A stretch of 46,432 bases of DNA from Deltaproteobacteria bacterium (GTDB taxonomy: Bacteria > Desulfobacterota > Desulfobaccia > Desulfobaccales > 0-14-0-80-60-11). The notes beneath the pieces were generated by a model, which worked only from the letters and a program-made list of their open reading frames with translations, was not told where the DNA came from and made no database searches. Positions within the stretch are counted from its first letter, which is position 1, and each line of letters begins with the position of its first letter. This document shows, piece by piece, positions 33,278 to 41,680 of this stretch. The position numbers and the translations under genes are program-made. The stretch spans positions 1 through 46,432 of the forward strand of contig VGSW01000007.1 in NCBI GenBank assembly GCA_016874915.1, in the 5' to 3' direction.

Positions 33278-33445
33278 CTAGTCTTTAAGAGATTGGCGCA
33301 AGGTGTCGATGACCATGGTAAAGGTGTCGGCAAAGGAGGCCGGGGAGACCCTTCCCACCTCGATGAACTTCACCACGATCTCCTTGGCCGCCTTGAAGAT
33401 CAATTCCTCCCGGGAGGGCAGGGGTTGGGACTCCCGTTGGCCCAT
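33278..33445 (-). CDS. Small conserved-looking protein of 55 residues (unknown)
   Basis: The ATG at 33445 follows an AGGAGA site, and the frame runs 55 codons to TAG at 33278-33280. The product begins MGQRESQPLPSREELIFKAA and ends in VIDTLRQSLKD, giving one or two amphipathic helices with no cysteines or membrane segment. Codon composition is like the neighbouring genes, unlike the flanking repeats. It may be the next member of the former rph-rdgB operon, because it lies upstream of rph on the same strand. No function can be assigned. Confidence 0.75.
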   Translation of the reverse strand: MGQRESQPLPSREELIFKAAKEIVVKFIEVGRVSPASFADTFTMVIDTLRQSLKD

Positions 33446-33454
33446 GGTCTTTCT

Positions 33455-33627
33455 CCTGTTAGTGGTCGGTTGCCAGTTGCCGGTTGACAGTGGTCAGTGG
33501 TCAGTTCCCAGTTGCCAGTTGCCGGTTGCCAGTGATAATCTAATACAATTAAGAGGCGAATTTATCGATTCGATAACTGATAACTGATAACTGGTCACTG
33601 GTCACTGACCGCTGACCACTGGCCACT
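33455..33627. repeat. CAGTGGTCAGTTGCCAGT-type simple-repeat tracts
   Basis: Two clusters (33460-33535 and 33575-33627) are built from AGTGGTCA, AGTTGCC and ACTGATAACTG units. Left and right clusters are partly complementary. Similar tracts occur at 24637-24672 and 42855-42895. The 310-base gap between the small protein and mutL holds these repeats, a stem-loop and the mutL ribosome site only. Confidence 0.75.
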
Positions 33628-33629
33628 AA

Positions 33630-33679
33630 AAGGCCCCGCCGGCCAGAAGAAGGCCGTCTTAGATGACCGGCGGGGCCTT
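33630..33679. terminator. 13-bp GC stem-loop upstream of mutL
   Basis: AAGGCCCCGCCGG (33630-33642) pairs perfectly with CCGGCGGGGCCTT (33667-33679) around a 24-base loop. It lies between divergent genes, so it is not a simple end-of-gene terminator. A leader attenuator or a REP-like palindrome is possible. Confidence 0.45.
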
Positions 33680-33755
33680 GGCTAAGAAGAACCGGAGCAC
33701 AGCCCTCCTTGGTCAAAATCATAAACCAAGGGGGGCCGTTAGGCAAGGGGATTGA

Positions 33756-35495
33756 ATGGGCCGCATCCACCTTCTCGACCCCCAGGTGGCGGAGAAAATC
33801 GCCGCGGGAGAAGTCATCACCCGCCCCGGGGCCGCGGTAAAAGAGCTGGTGGAAAACGCCCTGGACGCGGGTGCCCGGACCATCACGGTGGAGATCGTGG
33901 AAGGGGGCCGGAAACTCATCCGGGTGGCTGACGACGGCTGCGGCATGAGCTCCGAAGACCTGGGGCTCAGTCTTAAACGCCACGCCACCAGCAAGTTGGC
34001 TTCCGAGGCCGATCTCCTGAGCATCGCCACCCTGGGGTTTCGGGGGGAGGCCCTTCCCAGCCTGGCCGCGGTCTCCCGCCTGGAGCTGATTAGCCGCCGG
34101 CCGGACGCGGCCTCAGGCTGGCGCCTGGTGGCGGTGGGGGGAGCGGTGGCGGAAAGCGGCCCCTGGGCCGGGGCGCCGGGCACCCAGGTGACGGTGACCG
34201 AGCTGTTCTTTAACACCCCGGCCCGGCGCAAGTTCTTGAAAGGCAAAGACACGGAGCAGGCTTTTATCCTGGAGACCCTGCGGGCCTTAGCCCTGGGTTT
34301 CCCGGAGGTGGGCTTTTTTTTACAGACTCCCGGACGCACCTTGCTCGCCGCGCCGGCCTGCCGGGATTTGCGGGAACGGGTGGCCGCGGTGTATGGAGCG
34401 GAGCTGGCGGCCCGGATGCTGCCGGTGGCCCTGGGGGACAGGCCCTGGCAGGTCTCGGGGCTGGCCACCGAACCCGATTTTTCCCTGGCCTCCTCCCGCT
34501 TCCAGGTCTTTTTGGTGAACCGCCGGGCGGTTCAGGACCGGCTCCTCCCCGCGGTCTTAAAAGAGGCCTACCGGGGGCTGCTCTCCGGGGGCCGGCACCC
34601 CGGCGCGGTGGTGAACTTAAGCGCGCCGTTGGACCAGGTGGACGTCAACGTCCACCCCGCCAAGGCGGAGGTGCGGTTTCAAGACCCGGGACGGGTTTAC
34701 GCCTTGCTGCTGGCGGGGCTCCGCCAAACCCTGGGGCCGTTTCCCAGCGCCGGCCCGGTTTACCAGGTAGCCTGGCAACCCGCGCCTTCCCCGGCCCGGG
34801 AGCCAACTCCGCCCCTTCCATGGCATCCTCCGGCCCCCGGCGCACCCCCCGCCGCCGCCCCGCCCCTGGGCGCCGGGGTGGGAGAATGGAGCACCTTCGG
34901 TCCCGGGTGGCGCTTTCAGGATTTGAAGATTCTGGGCCAGCTTGACGCTACCTACATCCTGGCCCAGGGCCCGCCGGGGGGGTTAATCTTAATCGACCAG
35001 CACGCGGCCCATGAGCGGGTCCTTTATGAGGCTTTCCAGGCCGGTTACGGGGAGGCCGCCCGCCAGGCCCTGCTTTTCCCCCGGGTCATTGAGGTAAACC
35101 CGGTTCAGGCGGACTGGGTTAAGGGGCACCTGCAAACCCTGGCCCAGGCCGGTCTGGAGCTGGCTCCCTTCGGGGGCGGGAGCTTTCTCCTCAGCGCCGC
35201 GCCGGCCGTTCTGGCGAAAGCCGACTTGGAGGCCGTGGTCCTTGACATCATCGAGGCCCTGGCCCCGGTGAAGAGCCACACCCACCCCCAGGCCCTTAAA
35301 GAGACGGCCCTATTGGTGATGGCCTGCCGGGGGGCCATCAAGGCCGGGGAGGTTCTGGCCCCGGAAGAGATGCACGCCCTCCTGAAGCAGTTGGACGAGA
35401 TCCCGGTTAATTCCCACTGCCCCCACGGCCGGCCCCTGTGGCGGCTCATCTCTTCGGAAGAGATTAACCGCAGCTTCCGCCGCCCCAAAGCATAG
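33756..35495 (+). CDS. mutL: DNA mismatch repair protein MutL
   Basis: MutL links mismatch recognition by MutS to strand removal. The 579-residue product has the GHKL ATPase motifs: EKIAAGEVITRPGAAVKELVENALDAGA, VADDGCGM, TSKL and TLGFRGEALPSLAAVS, then GTQVTVTELFFNTPARRKFL. A proline-rich linker at about 330-375 follows, and the C-terminal dimerisation domain contains LIDQHAAHERVLYE. DQHAAHER followed by later ACRGAIKAGE and HCPHGRP supports an endonuclease-type MutL, as expected where MutH is absent. miaA follows 330 bases downstream, a classic neighbour. Confidence 0.97.
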   Translation: MGRIHLLDPQVAEKIAAGEVITRPGAAVKELVENALDAGARTITVEIVEGGRKLIRVADDGCGMSSEDLGLSLKRHATSKLASEADLLSIATLGFRGEALPSLAAVSRLELISRRPDAASGWRLVAVGGAVAESGPWAGAPGTQVTVTELFFNTPARRKFLKGKDTEQAFILETLRALALGFPEVGFFLQTPGRTLLAAPACRDLRERVAAVYGAELAARMLPVALGDRPWQVSGLATEPDFSLASSRFQVFLVNRRAVQDRLLPAVLKEAYRGLLSGGRHPGAVVNLSAPLDQVDVNVHPAKAEVRFQDPGRVYALLLAGLRQTLGPFPSAGPVYQVAWQPAPSPAREPTPPLPWHPPAPGAPPAAAPPLGAGVGEWSTFGPGWRFQDLKILGQLDATYILAQGPPGGLILIDQHAAHERVLYEAFQAGYGEAARQALLFPRVIEVNPVQADWVKGHLQTLAQAGLELAPFGGGSFLLSAAPAVLAKADLEAVVLDIIEALAPVKSHTHPQALKETALLVMACRGAIKAGEVLAPEEMHALLKQLDEIPVNSHCPHGRPLWRLISSEEINRSFRRPKA

Positions 35496-35604
35496 GGCGA
35501 AAAGGGGAAAAGGCGAAAGGGCGAAAAGGTTAAAAAGTGAAAAAGTGAAAGGGTGAAAAAAGGAAGGGCAAAATCGAAATGGCGAAAAGGGGAAAAAAGG
35601 AAAA
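35496..35604. repeat. GGCGAAAAGGGGAAAAGG simple-repeat tract after mutL
   Basis: About 110 bases directly after the mutL stop consist of purine-rich units GGGGAAAA, GGCGAAA and GTGAAAAA, and are answered by a pyrimidine-rich TTTTCCCCTTTTAACC tract at 35755-35815 before miaA. A CACAGGCT/AGCCTGTG palindrome (35648-35669) lies between them. The 330-base mutL-miaA gap contains nothing else that I can identify. Confidence 0.75.
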
Positions 35605-35826
35605 AATAGGCCTCTTGCAAAATGTTGCACAGACTTAGCCTGCTCCTGCACAGGCTGGCAAGCCTGTGCCACCGGCTATTTGGTGGCCAAAGATGGGACA
35701 TTTTAGCTTCAAAGTAAATTTTGTGGGAGGCTCCAATGGTTAGCAGATTTTCCCTCTTCTCTTTTTCCCCTTGTATTTTCCTTCCCCTTTTAACCTTTTC
35801 CCCTTTTCCCCTTGTTCTCTAAATCC

Positions 35827-36747
35827 ATGACCGCTAACCATCGTCCTTCCGTGGCCATCTTAGTGGGACCCACCGCGGTGGGCAAGACCCGGGTGGCCTT
35901 GGAGTTGGCTGGGAGAATAGGCGCCGAGATGGTCAACGCCGACTCCCTCCAGGTGTACCGGGAGCTCAATATCGGCACCGCCAAGCCCACCCTTAAAGAG
36001 CGGGCCTTGGTGCCGCACCACTTAATTGACGTGGCCCACCCCCCGGAGCCCTTTGACGCGGCCCGTTACCAACGGGAAGGCCGGGCGATACTGGCGGCGC
36101 TCCACGCCCGGGGGACGCCTCCTTTGGTGGTAGGGGGGACGGGTCTTTACATCAAGGCCCTCCTTTACGGCCTCTTTGAGGAAGGCCGGGAAGACCCTCA
36201 GCTGCGCCGGCGTCTGCGCCGGGAACTTACCGAGGGCGGGCTGGCCGCCCTGTTTGCGCGCCTTCAGGAGCTGGACCCGGCCACCGCGGCCCGTTTAAGC
36301 CCCAGCGACACTTACCGCACCTTACGGGCCTTGGAGGTGCTGGCGGCCACCGGGAAGCCCCTTTCCCAGCATTTCGCCGGCCACGGCTTTCGGGATTCGC
36401 CCTACCGGGTGCTGAAACTGGGCCTGACCCGGCCCCGGGAAGAACTGTACCGCCGCATCGAGGCCCGGGTGGAGGCCATGCTGGCCCAAGGCTGGCTGGA
36501 GGAAGTGAAGGAACTGCTTGCCCGTTATCCCGCGGATTTAAAGCCCCTGAGAGCCCTGGGCTACCGCCACCTCATCAATTACCTGGAAGGGCGCTGGAGC
36601 CTGGAGGAAGCGGTGGCATTGATCAAGCGGGACACCCGGCGCTACGCCAAGCGCCAGCTCACCTGGTTTAGGGGGGACCCGGAGGTTCAATGGTTCGAGC
36701 CGGGCCAGATAGAGGACATGGCGGCCCGGCTGGCAGGGTTTTTTTGA
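35827..36747 (+). CDS. miaA: tRNA dimethylallyltransferase MiaA
   Basis: MiaA adds a dimethylallyl group to A37 of tRNAs reading UNN codons. The 306-residue product has the P-loop AILVGPTAVGKTRVALELA, MVNADSLQVYRELNIGTAKP, HHLIDVAHPPEPFDAARY and VVGGTGLYIKALLYGLFE, followed by the C-terminal ALGYRHLINYLEG and RDTRRYAKRQLTWFRGD. The ATG at 35827 is chosen over TTG 35812, which would add residues unlike the family. The ribosome site is poor because a simple-repeat tract lies directly upstream. Confidence 0.97.
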   Translation: MTANHRPSVAILVGPTAVGKTRVALELAGRIGAEMVNADSLQVYRELNIGTAKPTLKERALVPHHLIDVAHPPEPFDAARYQREGRAILAALHARGTPPLVVGGTGLYIKALLYGLFEEGREDPQLRRRLRRELTEGGLAALFARLQELDPATAARLSPSDTYRTLRALEVLAATGKPLSQHFAGHGFRDSPYRVLKLGLTRPREELYRRIEARVEAMLAQGWLEEVKELLARYPADLKPLRALGYRHLINYLEGRWSLEEAVALIKRDTRRYAKRQLTWFRGDPEVQWFEPGQIEDMAARLAGFF

Positions 36748-36778
36748 TTTTTCCTAAGGGGCCGAGTCTTGACGGAGT

Positions 36779-36803
36779 AAGGGCGAGCCGGCGGCTCGCC
36801 CTT
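36779..36803. terminator. Hairpin after miaA
   Basis: AAGGGCGAGCC-GGC-GGCTCGCCCTT is a perfect 11-bp stem about 30 bases after the miaA stop and between convergent genes. There is no T-run, so it is either a weak bidirectional terminator or another dispersed palindrome. Confidence 0.5.
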
Positions 36804-36887
36804 AGAAGCCCGGGGCCGCCAGGGCCCGCCCACCCGCCATTTAGCGCGGCAGGCAGAAACTAAAAACTAAAAACTAAAAACTGTCTT

Positions 36888-37328
36888 TTAAGGCATTTTT
36901 TCCACCGCCGCGTCCTTGGCCCCCTTCTTGGGGAAAGCCTTTAAATAAAAAGGCTGGGTCAGCATCTGGGCCACGAACTGGCCGGGCTGGGGGTCATGAA
37001 CCTTGAAGGGGATGACCAGATTGGTCCCCGCCAAGCGGGGTTCCCCGAACTCGATCCAGTAGCCGCCGGTGGGCTTTTCCCCCAGAAAGATGGCCGCGGC
37101 CACGTATTTGGAGAAATCCAGGGGCGGGGCCTTCTCTCCCATGGCCGTCTGCCACAGGCGGTCCCAGGCGCCTTTGTCAGTCACCGCCTGGGCCAGATAA
37201 GTTTTCTGCGGACAGAAAACCCCCCGCCATTCCGGGGTTTCTTCCGGGGTTTGGGCCAAAACGGCCGGACACCACACCATCAGGATCAAGCAGAGCCACC
37301 AAACCGCGGGAATTTTCTTGAACCGCAT
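36888..37328 (-). CDS. Secreted protein with PrcB C-terminal-like domain
   Basis: The 146-residue product has a signal peptide (WWLCLILMVWCPAVLA, cut near AQA/AQT) and a small domain with AAAIFLGEKPTGGYWIEFGEP and VHDPQPGQFVAQMLTQPFYL. The GxKPTGGYxI and P-x-P-G elements match the PrcB C-terminal domain, named from a subunit that stabilises the Treponema dentilisin protease; a general protease-inhibitor-like fold is suspected. A GGAGG site precedes the ATG. It stands alone, convergent with miaA. Function here is unknown. Confidence 0.75.
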   Translation of the reverse strand: MRFKKIPAVWWLCLILMVWCPAVLAQTPEETPEWRGVFCPQKTYLAQAVTDKGAWDRLWQTAMGEKAPPLDFSKYVAAAIFLGEKPTGGYWIEFGEPRLAGTNLVIPFKVHDPQPGQFVAQMLTQPFYLKAFPKKGAKDAAVEKMP

Positions 37329-37637
37329 AGTTCACCCATCCTCCTGGCATCAGCCATCTTGGAATTTACCCCTGGGGAGATCGCAGTCGGGTAGGAGTTC
37401 GCCCCATGGCCCCCATTATACTCCTAATTCCCCTCGATGCCACTTCTTTTGCACCCTTGCATCGCCGCAGAAATTGGGCTAAGTTGAGAGGGTGGGGAAG
37501 GGAGCGGCGGAAAAAAAGACTCGCCACCAAGACATCAAGACCCAAAGAATAATTTCTTGGCGCATCTTTGTGTCTTAGTGTCTTGGTGGTAAAATTTTAA
37601 GTCAGCCGGGTATTAAGCCCAAGGAGTCGGACCACCT
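37329..37637. other. Intergenic region with a CACCAAGACA dispersed palindrome
   Basis: Arms CCACCAAGACA (starting 37524) and TGTCTTGGTGG (ending 37589) bracket a less perfect interior with a TTTGTGTCTTAGTGTCTTGG unit. This is a widespread dispersed repeat type. Between the two divergent genes I see no convincing promoter, only an AAGGAG site for rpe. Confidence 0.65.
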
Positions 37638-38318
37638 ATGGCCATTATCGCCCCGTCCATTCTGTCGGCGGATTTCGCCATTCTGGGAGAGGAAATTAAC
37701 AAGGTGGCCGCCGCGGGCGCGGACTGGATCCACATCGACGTCATGGACGGCGCCTTTGTCCCCAACATCACCCTGGGGCCGCCGGTGATCAGGTGCCTGA
37801 AAAGTTTTTGCCGGGATCATCAAATTGAAAAACCCTTTGACGTACACCTGATGATCCAGCAACCGGAGCGTTACATCCAGGACTTCGCCCAGGCCGGGGC
37901 GGACCTCATCACGGTGCAGGCCGAGGCCTGCGTGCATCTGCACCGCACCCTGCAGCAGATCCGGGAAGCCGGCTGCAAGCCCGGGGTGGCCCTCAATCCC
38001 GCCACTCCTCTGGACCAGATTCTCTATGTCCTGGAAGAAGTGGCCATGGTGCTCATCATGAGCGTAAACCCGGGTTTCGCAGGCCAGGAGTTCATTCCGG
38101 GGGTGGTTCCCAAAATCCAGGCCTTAAATGACATGATTTACCACCGGGATCTCCGGGTCCTCATCCAGGTGGACGGCGGCATTAACCTAGACACTGTGGG
38201 GCTCGCGGCCCGGGCCGGCTGTGATACTTTTGTGGCCGGGACCGCGATTTTCGGCCACCAGGATTATGCCGCGGCCATCTCCGAGTTGCGCCGGAAAATT
38301 GCCCAGGCGGTAAAATAA
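37638..38318 (+). CDS. rpe: Ribulose-phosphate 3-epimerase
   Basis: Rpe interconverts ribulose 5-phosphate and xylulose 5-phosphate in the pentose phosphate pathway. The 226-residue TIM-barrel protein has [68 protein letters not shown] and [18 protein letters not shown], with the metal-binding His and Asp residues present. An AAGGAG site precedes the ATG. The ABC permease genes follow after a CCGAAAA repeat tract. Confidence 0.97.
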   Translation: MAIIAPSILSADFAILGEEINKVAAAGADWIHIDVMDGAFVPNITLGPPVIRCLKSFCRDHQIEKPFDVHLMIQQPERYIQDFAQAGADLITVQAEACVHLHRTLQQIREAGCKPGVALNPATPLDQILYVLEEVAMVLIMSVNPGFAGQEFIPGVVPKIQALNDMIYHRDLRVLIQVDGGINLDTVGLAARAGCDTFVAGTAIFGHQDYAAAISELRRKIAQAVK

Positions 38319-38341
38319 TCGGCAGATTTTACGAATTATTG

Positions 38342-38395
<54 letters not shown>

Positions 38396-38400
38396 TCTTT

Positions 38401-39375
38401 ATGTGGAGTTATATCCTTAAACGCCTGCTCCTGATGATCCCCATGCTGGTGGGGATTACCCTGGTTTCCTTCTTGGTGATCCATTCCGCCCCGGGGACCC
38501 CGGTGGAGGTCCAGACCACGTTGAACCCCAAGGCTTCCCTAGAGGCCCAGCAGCGCCTGAAGGAACTCTACGGCCTGGACAAGCCCTTCCACGTGCAGTA
38601 TTGGAACTGGGTCAAACGGGTGGTCTTCCTGGATTTCGGCCTCTCCTTTTCTCCGGACCGCCGCCCGGTGTGGGACAAGATCAAAGAGCGCCTCCCGGTG
38701 ACCCTCAGCCTCAACCTCATAAGCCTGATGATCGTTCTGTTAGTGGCCATCCCCATCGGGGTAGTGGCCGCGGTGAAGCCCCACTCCTGGTTTGACAAAG
38801 GCACCACCCTTTTTGTCTTTTTCGGCGTTTCCATGCCCAGCTTTTGGCTGGCCCTGCTGCTTATCATGTTCTTCGGGGTGTATCTCGACTGGCTGCCCAT
38901 TTCGGGGCTGACTTCCTTTAATTTCCGCCAGCTCACTTTCTGGCAGAAAGTTCAGGACCTGGCGGCCCACGCGGCCCTGCCGGTGTTAGGGGCTGCGTTT
39001 ATGGGCCTGGCCGGCATGTCCCGCTACATGCGGGGCAGCATGCTGGAGGTGATCCGCCAGGATTACATCACCACCGCCCGGGCCAAGGGTTTGCCGGAGC
39101 GCACCGTTATCTTCAAGCACGCCCTGCGAAACGCCCTCTTGCCGGTGATCACGATGCTGGGGTTAAGCGTGCCGGGGCTAATCGGCGGCAGTGTTATCTT
39201 TGAGACCATCTTCGCCATTCCCGGCATCGGGCAGTTGCTTTGGGGGGCGGTGATGGCCCGGGATTATCCTCTGGTAATGGGGGAACTGGTCATCGTGGGG
39301 ATCCTCACCCTGCTGGGCAACCTCCTGGCGGACGTGGGTTACGCCCTGGCGGACCCGCGGATTCGGGCAGGGTAG
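38401..39375 (+). CDS. Peptide/oligopeptide-type ABC transporter permease, DppB-like
   Basis: The 324-residue product is the first inner-membrane permease of a peptide/nickel-type ABC importer. It has about six membrane segments, beginning [21 protein letters not shown], an early periplasmic [15 protein letters not shown] loop, and the cytoplasmic EAA-type loop [31 protein letters not shown]. It ends in RIRAG. The second permease gene follows after about 120 bases. Substrate (dipeptides, nickel, oligopeptides) cannot be judged because no substrate-binding protein is in the window. Confidence 0.92.
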   Translation: MWSYILKRLLLMIPMLVGITLVSFLVIHSAPGTPVEVQTTLNPKASLEAQQRLKELYGLDKPFHVQYWNWVKRVVFLDFGLSFSPDRRPVWDKIKERLPVTLSLNLISLMIVLLVAIPIGVVAAVKPHSWFDKGTTLFVFFGVSMPSFWLALLLIMFFGVYLDWLPISGLTSFNFRQLTFWQKVQDLAAHAALPVLGAAFMGLAGMSRYMRGSMLEVIRQDYITTARAKGLPERTVIFKHALRNALLPVITMLGLSVPGLIGGSVIFETIFAIPGIGQLLWGAVMARDYPLVMGELVIVGILTLLGNLLADVGYALADPRIRAG

Positions 39376-39494
39376 CAAAGACTGTTTTCTGTTTTCAGTT
39401 TTCTGTTTTCTGTGCCCAAGCAGTCTCCCGGAGGATCAGCTTGGGGCTGTATGGGCGGGGTCTCCCCGCCCGCAAGATGGGATGTCACAAACAG

Positions 39495-40331
39495 ATGAAA
39501 AGACGCGAATTCTGGGGGCGCTTTCGGCGCAACCGGCTGGCCATGACCGGCCTCATTTTGGTGGCGGGACTATTTGCCGTGGCCCTGCTGGCGCCCTGGG
39601 CGGCCCCCTACGACCCCAATTTTATTGATCTCAAGGAGGTGCTCATGGCCCCCAGTCCGGCCCACCTCCTGGGCACCGACGTCCTGGGTCGGGACGTGTT
39701 GAGCCGCATCATCTTTGGCTCCCGGGTCTCCTTGTTGGTGGGGTTTGTGGCGGTGGGCATAGCCACCCTCATCGGGGTGCTGGTGGGCTCCCTGTCCGGC
39801 TATTATGGCGGGATAGTGGATCAGGTGCTCATGCGCCTGGTGGATCTGATGCTCTGTTTTCCCACGATATTTCTGATCCTGGCGGTCATTGCCCTGTTGG
39901 GGCCCAGCATCTGGAACATCATGGTGATTATCGGCCTGACCAACTGGATGGGGGTGGCGCGTCTGGTGCGGGCCGAAATTCTGTCCCTCAAGGAGCGGGA
40001 GTTCGTGGTGGCAGCCCGGTCCCTGGGGGCTTCGGATGCCCGCCTCATCATGCGCCACCTGCTTCCCAACGCCCTGACCCCGGTGATGGTCTCCGCTACT
40101 TTAGGGGTGGCCGGAGCCATCCTGACGGAAAGCGCTCTGAGCTTCCTGGGGCTGGGAGTCCAGCCTCCCACTCCCAGTTGGGGCAACATCCTCACCATGG
40201 GTCAGGCCAACATCGAGATCGCCTGGTGGCTCTCCTTTTTCCCAGGACTGGCCATCCTGGTGACGGTGATGAGCTACAACCTCCTGGGGGAAGGCATTCG
40301 GGAGGCCATTGATCCCCGCCTAAAAGAATGA
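39495..40331 (+). CDS. Peptide/oligopeptide-type ABC transporter permease, DppC-like
   Basis: The 278-residue second permease starts MKRREFWGRFRRNRLAMTGL, typical of DppC. HLLGTDVLGRDVLSRIIFGSRVSL follows as the conserved segment after the first membrane helix, and the EAA loop is REFVVAARSLGASDARLIMRH. It ends LLGEGIREAIDPRLKE. I chose the ATG at 39495 because the family N-terminus begins there; an in-frame ATG at 39477 adds only six residues. A GGGCGGGG-TCT-CCCCGCCC hairpin (39453-39471) and a TTTTCAG/TTTTCTG tract lie between the permeases. Neither ATPase nor binding-protein genes follow, so the rest of the importer must be elsewhere. Confidence 0.92.
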   Translation: MKRREFWGRFRRNRLAMTGLILVAGLFAVALLAPWAAPYDPNFIDLKEVLMAPSPAHLLGTDVLGRDVLSRIIFGSRVSLLVGFVAVGIATLIGVLVGSLSGYYGGIVDQVLMRLVDLMLCFPTIFLILAVIALLGPSIWNIMVIIGLTNWMGVARLVRAEILSLKEREFVVAARSLGASDARLIMRHLLPNALTPVMVSATLGVAGAILTESALSFLGLGVQPPTPSWGNILTMGQANIEIAWWLSFFPGLAILVTVMSYNLLGEGIREAIDPRLKE

Positions 40332-40356
40332 AATTCGCCCCTCCCTTGCAAAAACA

Positions 40357-40385
40357 TTGACAATGCGGGGAAAAACTTTTATTGT
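40357..40385 (+). promoter_or_regulatory. Promoter upstream of the first small TPR gene
   Basis: TTGACA (40357-40362) and TATTGT (40380-40385) are 17 bases apart, and the gene begins 62 bases downstream with a GGGAGG site. This is a near-consensus sigma-70 promoter; together with the terminator at 40953 it defines a one-gene transcript. Confidence 0.6.
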
Positions 40386-40446
40386 AGGACTGGGCGGCAA
40401 ACACCTTAGCGCGCTTAAAGGAATCATTTAATTAAGGGAGGGAGAA

Positions 40447-40923
40447 ATGACAAGGACTTTTAAAATTTTAGCCGTCGCGATGGCCGTAGTCTTTTTGCTG
40501 TCCGGCATGGCCTTAGCCGCCAAGAAAAAGAAGGCCGAAAAAGAGTTGGACGTCGGCAAGGCCCTGTTGGACAGCTTTGACCTGATCGAGAAAGGAAAAA
40601 TGGACCCGGCGGAAAAACTGCTCAATAAGGTTCTGGAAAAGGACCCCGGCAACCCCCTGGCCCTGAACAACCTGGCCTCGGTTATGGTGAAGAAGAAAAA
40701 ATTTGACAAGGCCGACACTTATCTGAACCAGGCACTGCCCCGGGCCAAAGGTTACATGGTAGCCGTGAACCGGGTCTGCTCCGTCGGGGGAATCTGCATG
40801 GCCTTCAAACCGGTGGCGGGGGGAACCGGCAACCAGGATCTGGAGCCCTTGATCAAGATGAACATCGACATGGTCAAACAGTACATGTCGGCAGGCCCCT
40901 TGCCGGGTAAAGGCGAACGGTAA
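40447..40923 (+). CDS. Small secreted TPR protein (paralogue 1)
   Basis: The 158-residue product has a signal peptide (TRTFKILAVAMAVVFLLSGM, cut after ALA) and a very basic linker. One or two TPR-like repeats follow (LIEKGKMDPAEKLLNKVLEK and PLALNNLASVMVKKKKFDKA). A distinct C-terminal module, VNRVCSVGGICMAFKPV...GNQDLEPLIKMNIDM, comes last. Two cysteines six residues apart could bridge in the periplasm. A paralogue lies 214 bases downstream. I know no function; a scaffold or envelope-assembly role is possible. It has its own promoter, strong ribosome site and terminator, so it may be well expressed. Confidence 0.85.
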   Translation: MTRTFKILAVAMAVVFLLSGMALAAKKKKAEKELDVGKALLDSFDLIEKGKMDPAEKLLNKVLEKDPGNPLALNNLASVMVKKKKFDKADTYLNQALPRAKGYMVAVNRVCSVGGICMAFKPVAGGTGNQDLEPLIKMNIDMVKQYMSAGPLPGKGER

Positions 40924-40952
40924 CACCTAGCTTGCCGCCCACAGGAGCTCCT

Positions 40953-40974
40953 GGCCCCTTCGGGGGCCTTTTTT
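40953..40974 (+). terminator. Rho-independent terminator after the first TPR gene
   Basis: GGCCCC-TTCG-GGGGCC is a perfect stem with a stable tetraloop, followed by TTTTTT. This is the clearest intrinsic terminator in the window and separates the two paralogous TPR genes into two transcripts. Confidence 0.9.
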
Positions 40975-41137
40975 ATTTAGGGTTCAGGTTTCAGGTTTTA
41001 GGTTTCGGTTATGGGCCTGGCCGGATTTCAGGGAAACATCGTCCATTTCCCTCAAGTGGGGAGGGGGTTGGGGGGATTGCAAAGAGGGGGCATTCGTCTT
41101 ATGTTGATAAAAACCAGGCGGAATAAGGAGAGAAGGG

Positions 41138-41572
41138 ATGACGCCCGTATATAAAGGAATCCTGCTGGCCGCGATGTGGCTGCTGGCCGCGGCGGCCCCG
41201 GGCCTGGCCCGGACTCCCGACGAATTGACCCAAATGTTCATCGCCAGCTATGACCTCCTGGAGGCGGGGAAGCTGGATCAGGCCCAGGAGATTTATCAAA
41301 AAATCCTGGGCAAAGACCCGGGCAACCCTCTGGCCTTGAACAATCTGGCCGCCATCAAGGTGAAGCAGAAGAAGTACGATGAGGCTCTGAAGCTCCTGGA
41401 GCAAGCCAGGTCCCGGGCCAAGGGCTACAAAGTCAAGGTGAACAAAGTCTGCGACGTGGATGGGGTGTGCCTGGCCTTCCGGCCCCTGGCGGTGGCATAC
41501 GGCGATCAGGACCTGGAGCCCCTGGTGCGGTTGAATCTCTTGTTGGTTAAGGCTAAGATGGCCGGGAATTAG
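41138..41572 (+). CDS. Small secreted TPR protein (paralogue 2)
   Basis: The 144-residue product is clearly related to its neighbour. It has a signal peptide (cut near GLA), a TPR pair containing GKDPGNPLALNNLAAIKVKQ, and the same C-terminal module VNKVCDVDGVCLAFRPLAV with GDQDLEPLVRLNLLL. A GGAGAG site precedes the ATG. Conservation of VC-x-V-x-G-x-C-x-AF and of GNPLALNNLA between the copies marks the functional parts. The duplication is old enough for the rest to have diverged. Confidence 0.85.
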   Translation: MTPVYKGILLAAMWLLAAAAPGLARTPDELTQMFIASYDLLEAGKLDQAQEIYQKILGKDPGNPLALNNLAAIKVKQKKYDEALKLLEQARSRAKGYKVKVNKVCDVDGVCLAFRPLAVAYGDQDLEPLVRLNLLLVKAKMAGN

Positions 41573-41680
41573 GTGTCAGGTGTCAGGTGTCAGGTTTTAG
41601 GTTCTGGGTTTTAGGCTGAAAGCTGATAGCAGTAAACCGACCACTAAGGCCAACTACTGAAACCTGAAATCTGAAACCTA

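Noticed and set aside
38401-40331. Complete peptide ABC importer
   Set aside because: Only the two permeases are present; no ATPase or substrate-binding protein gene follows.
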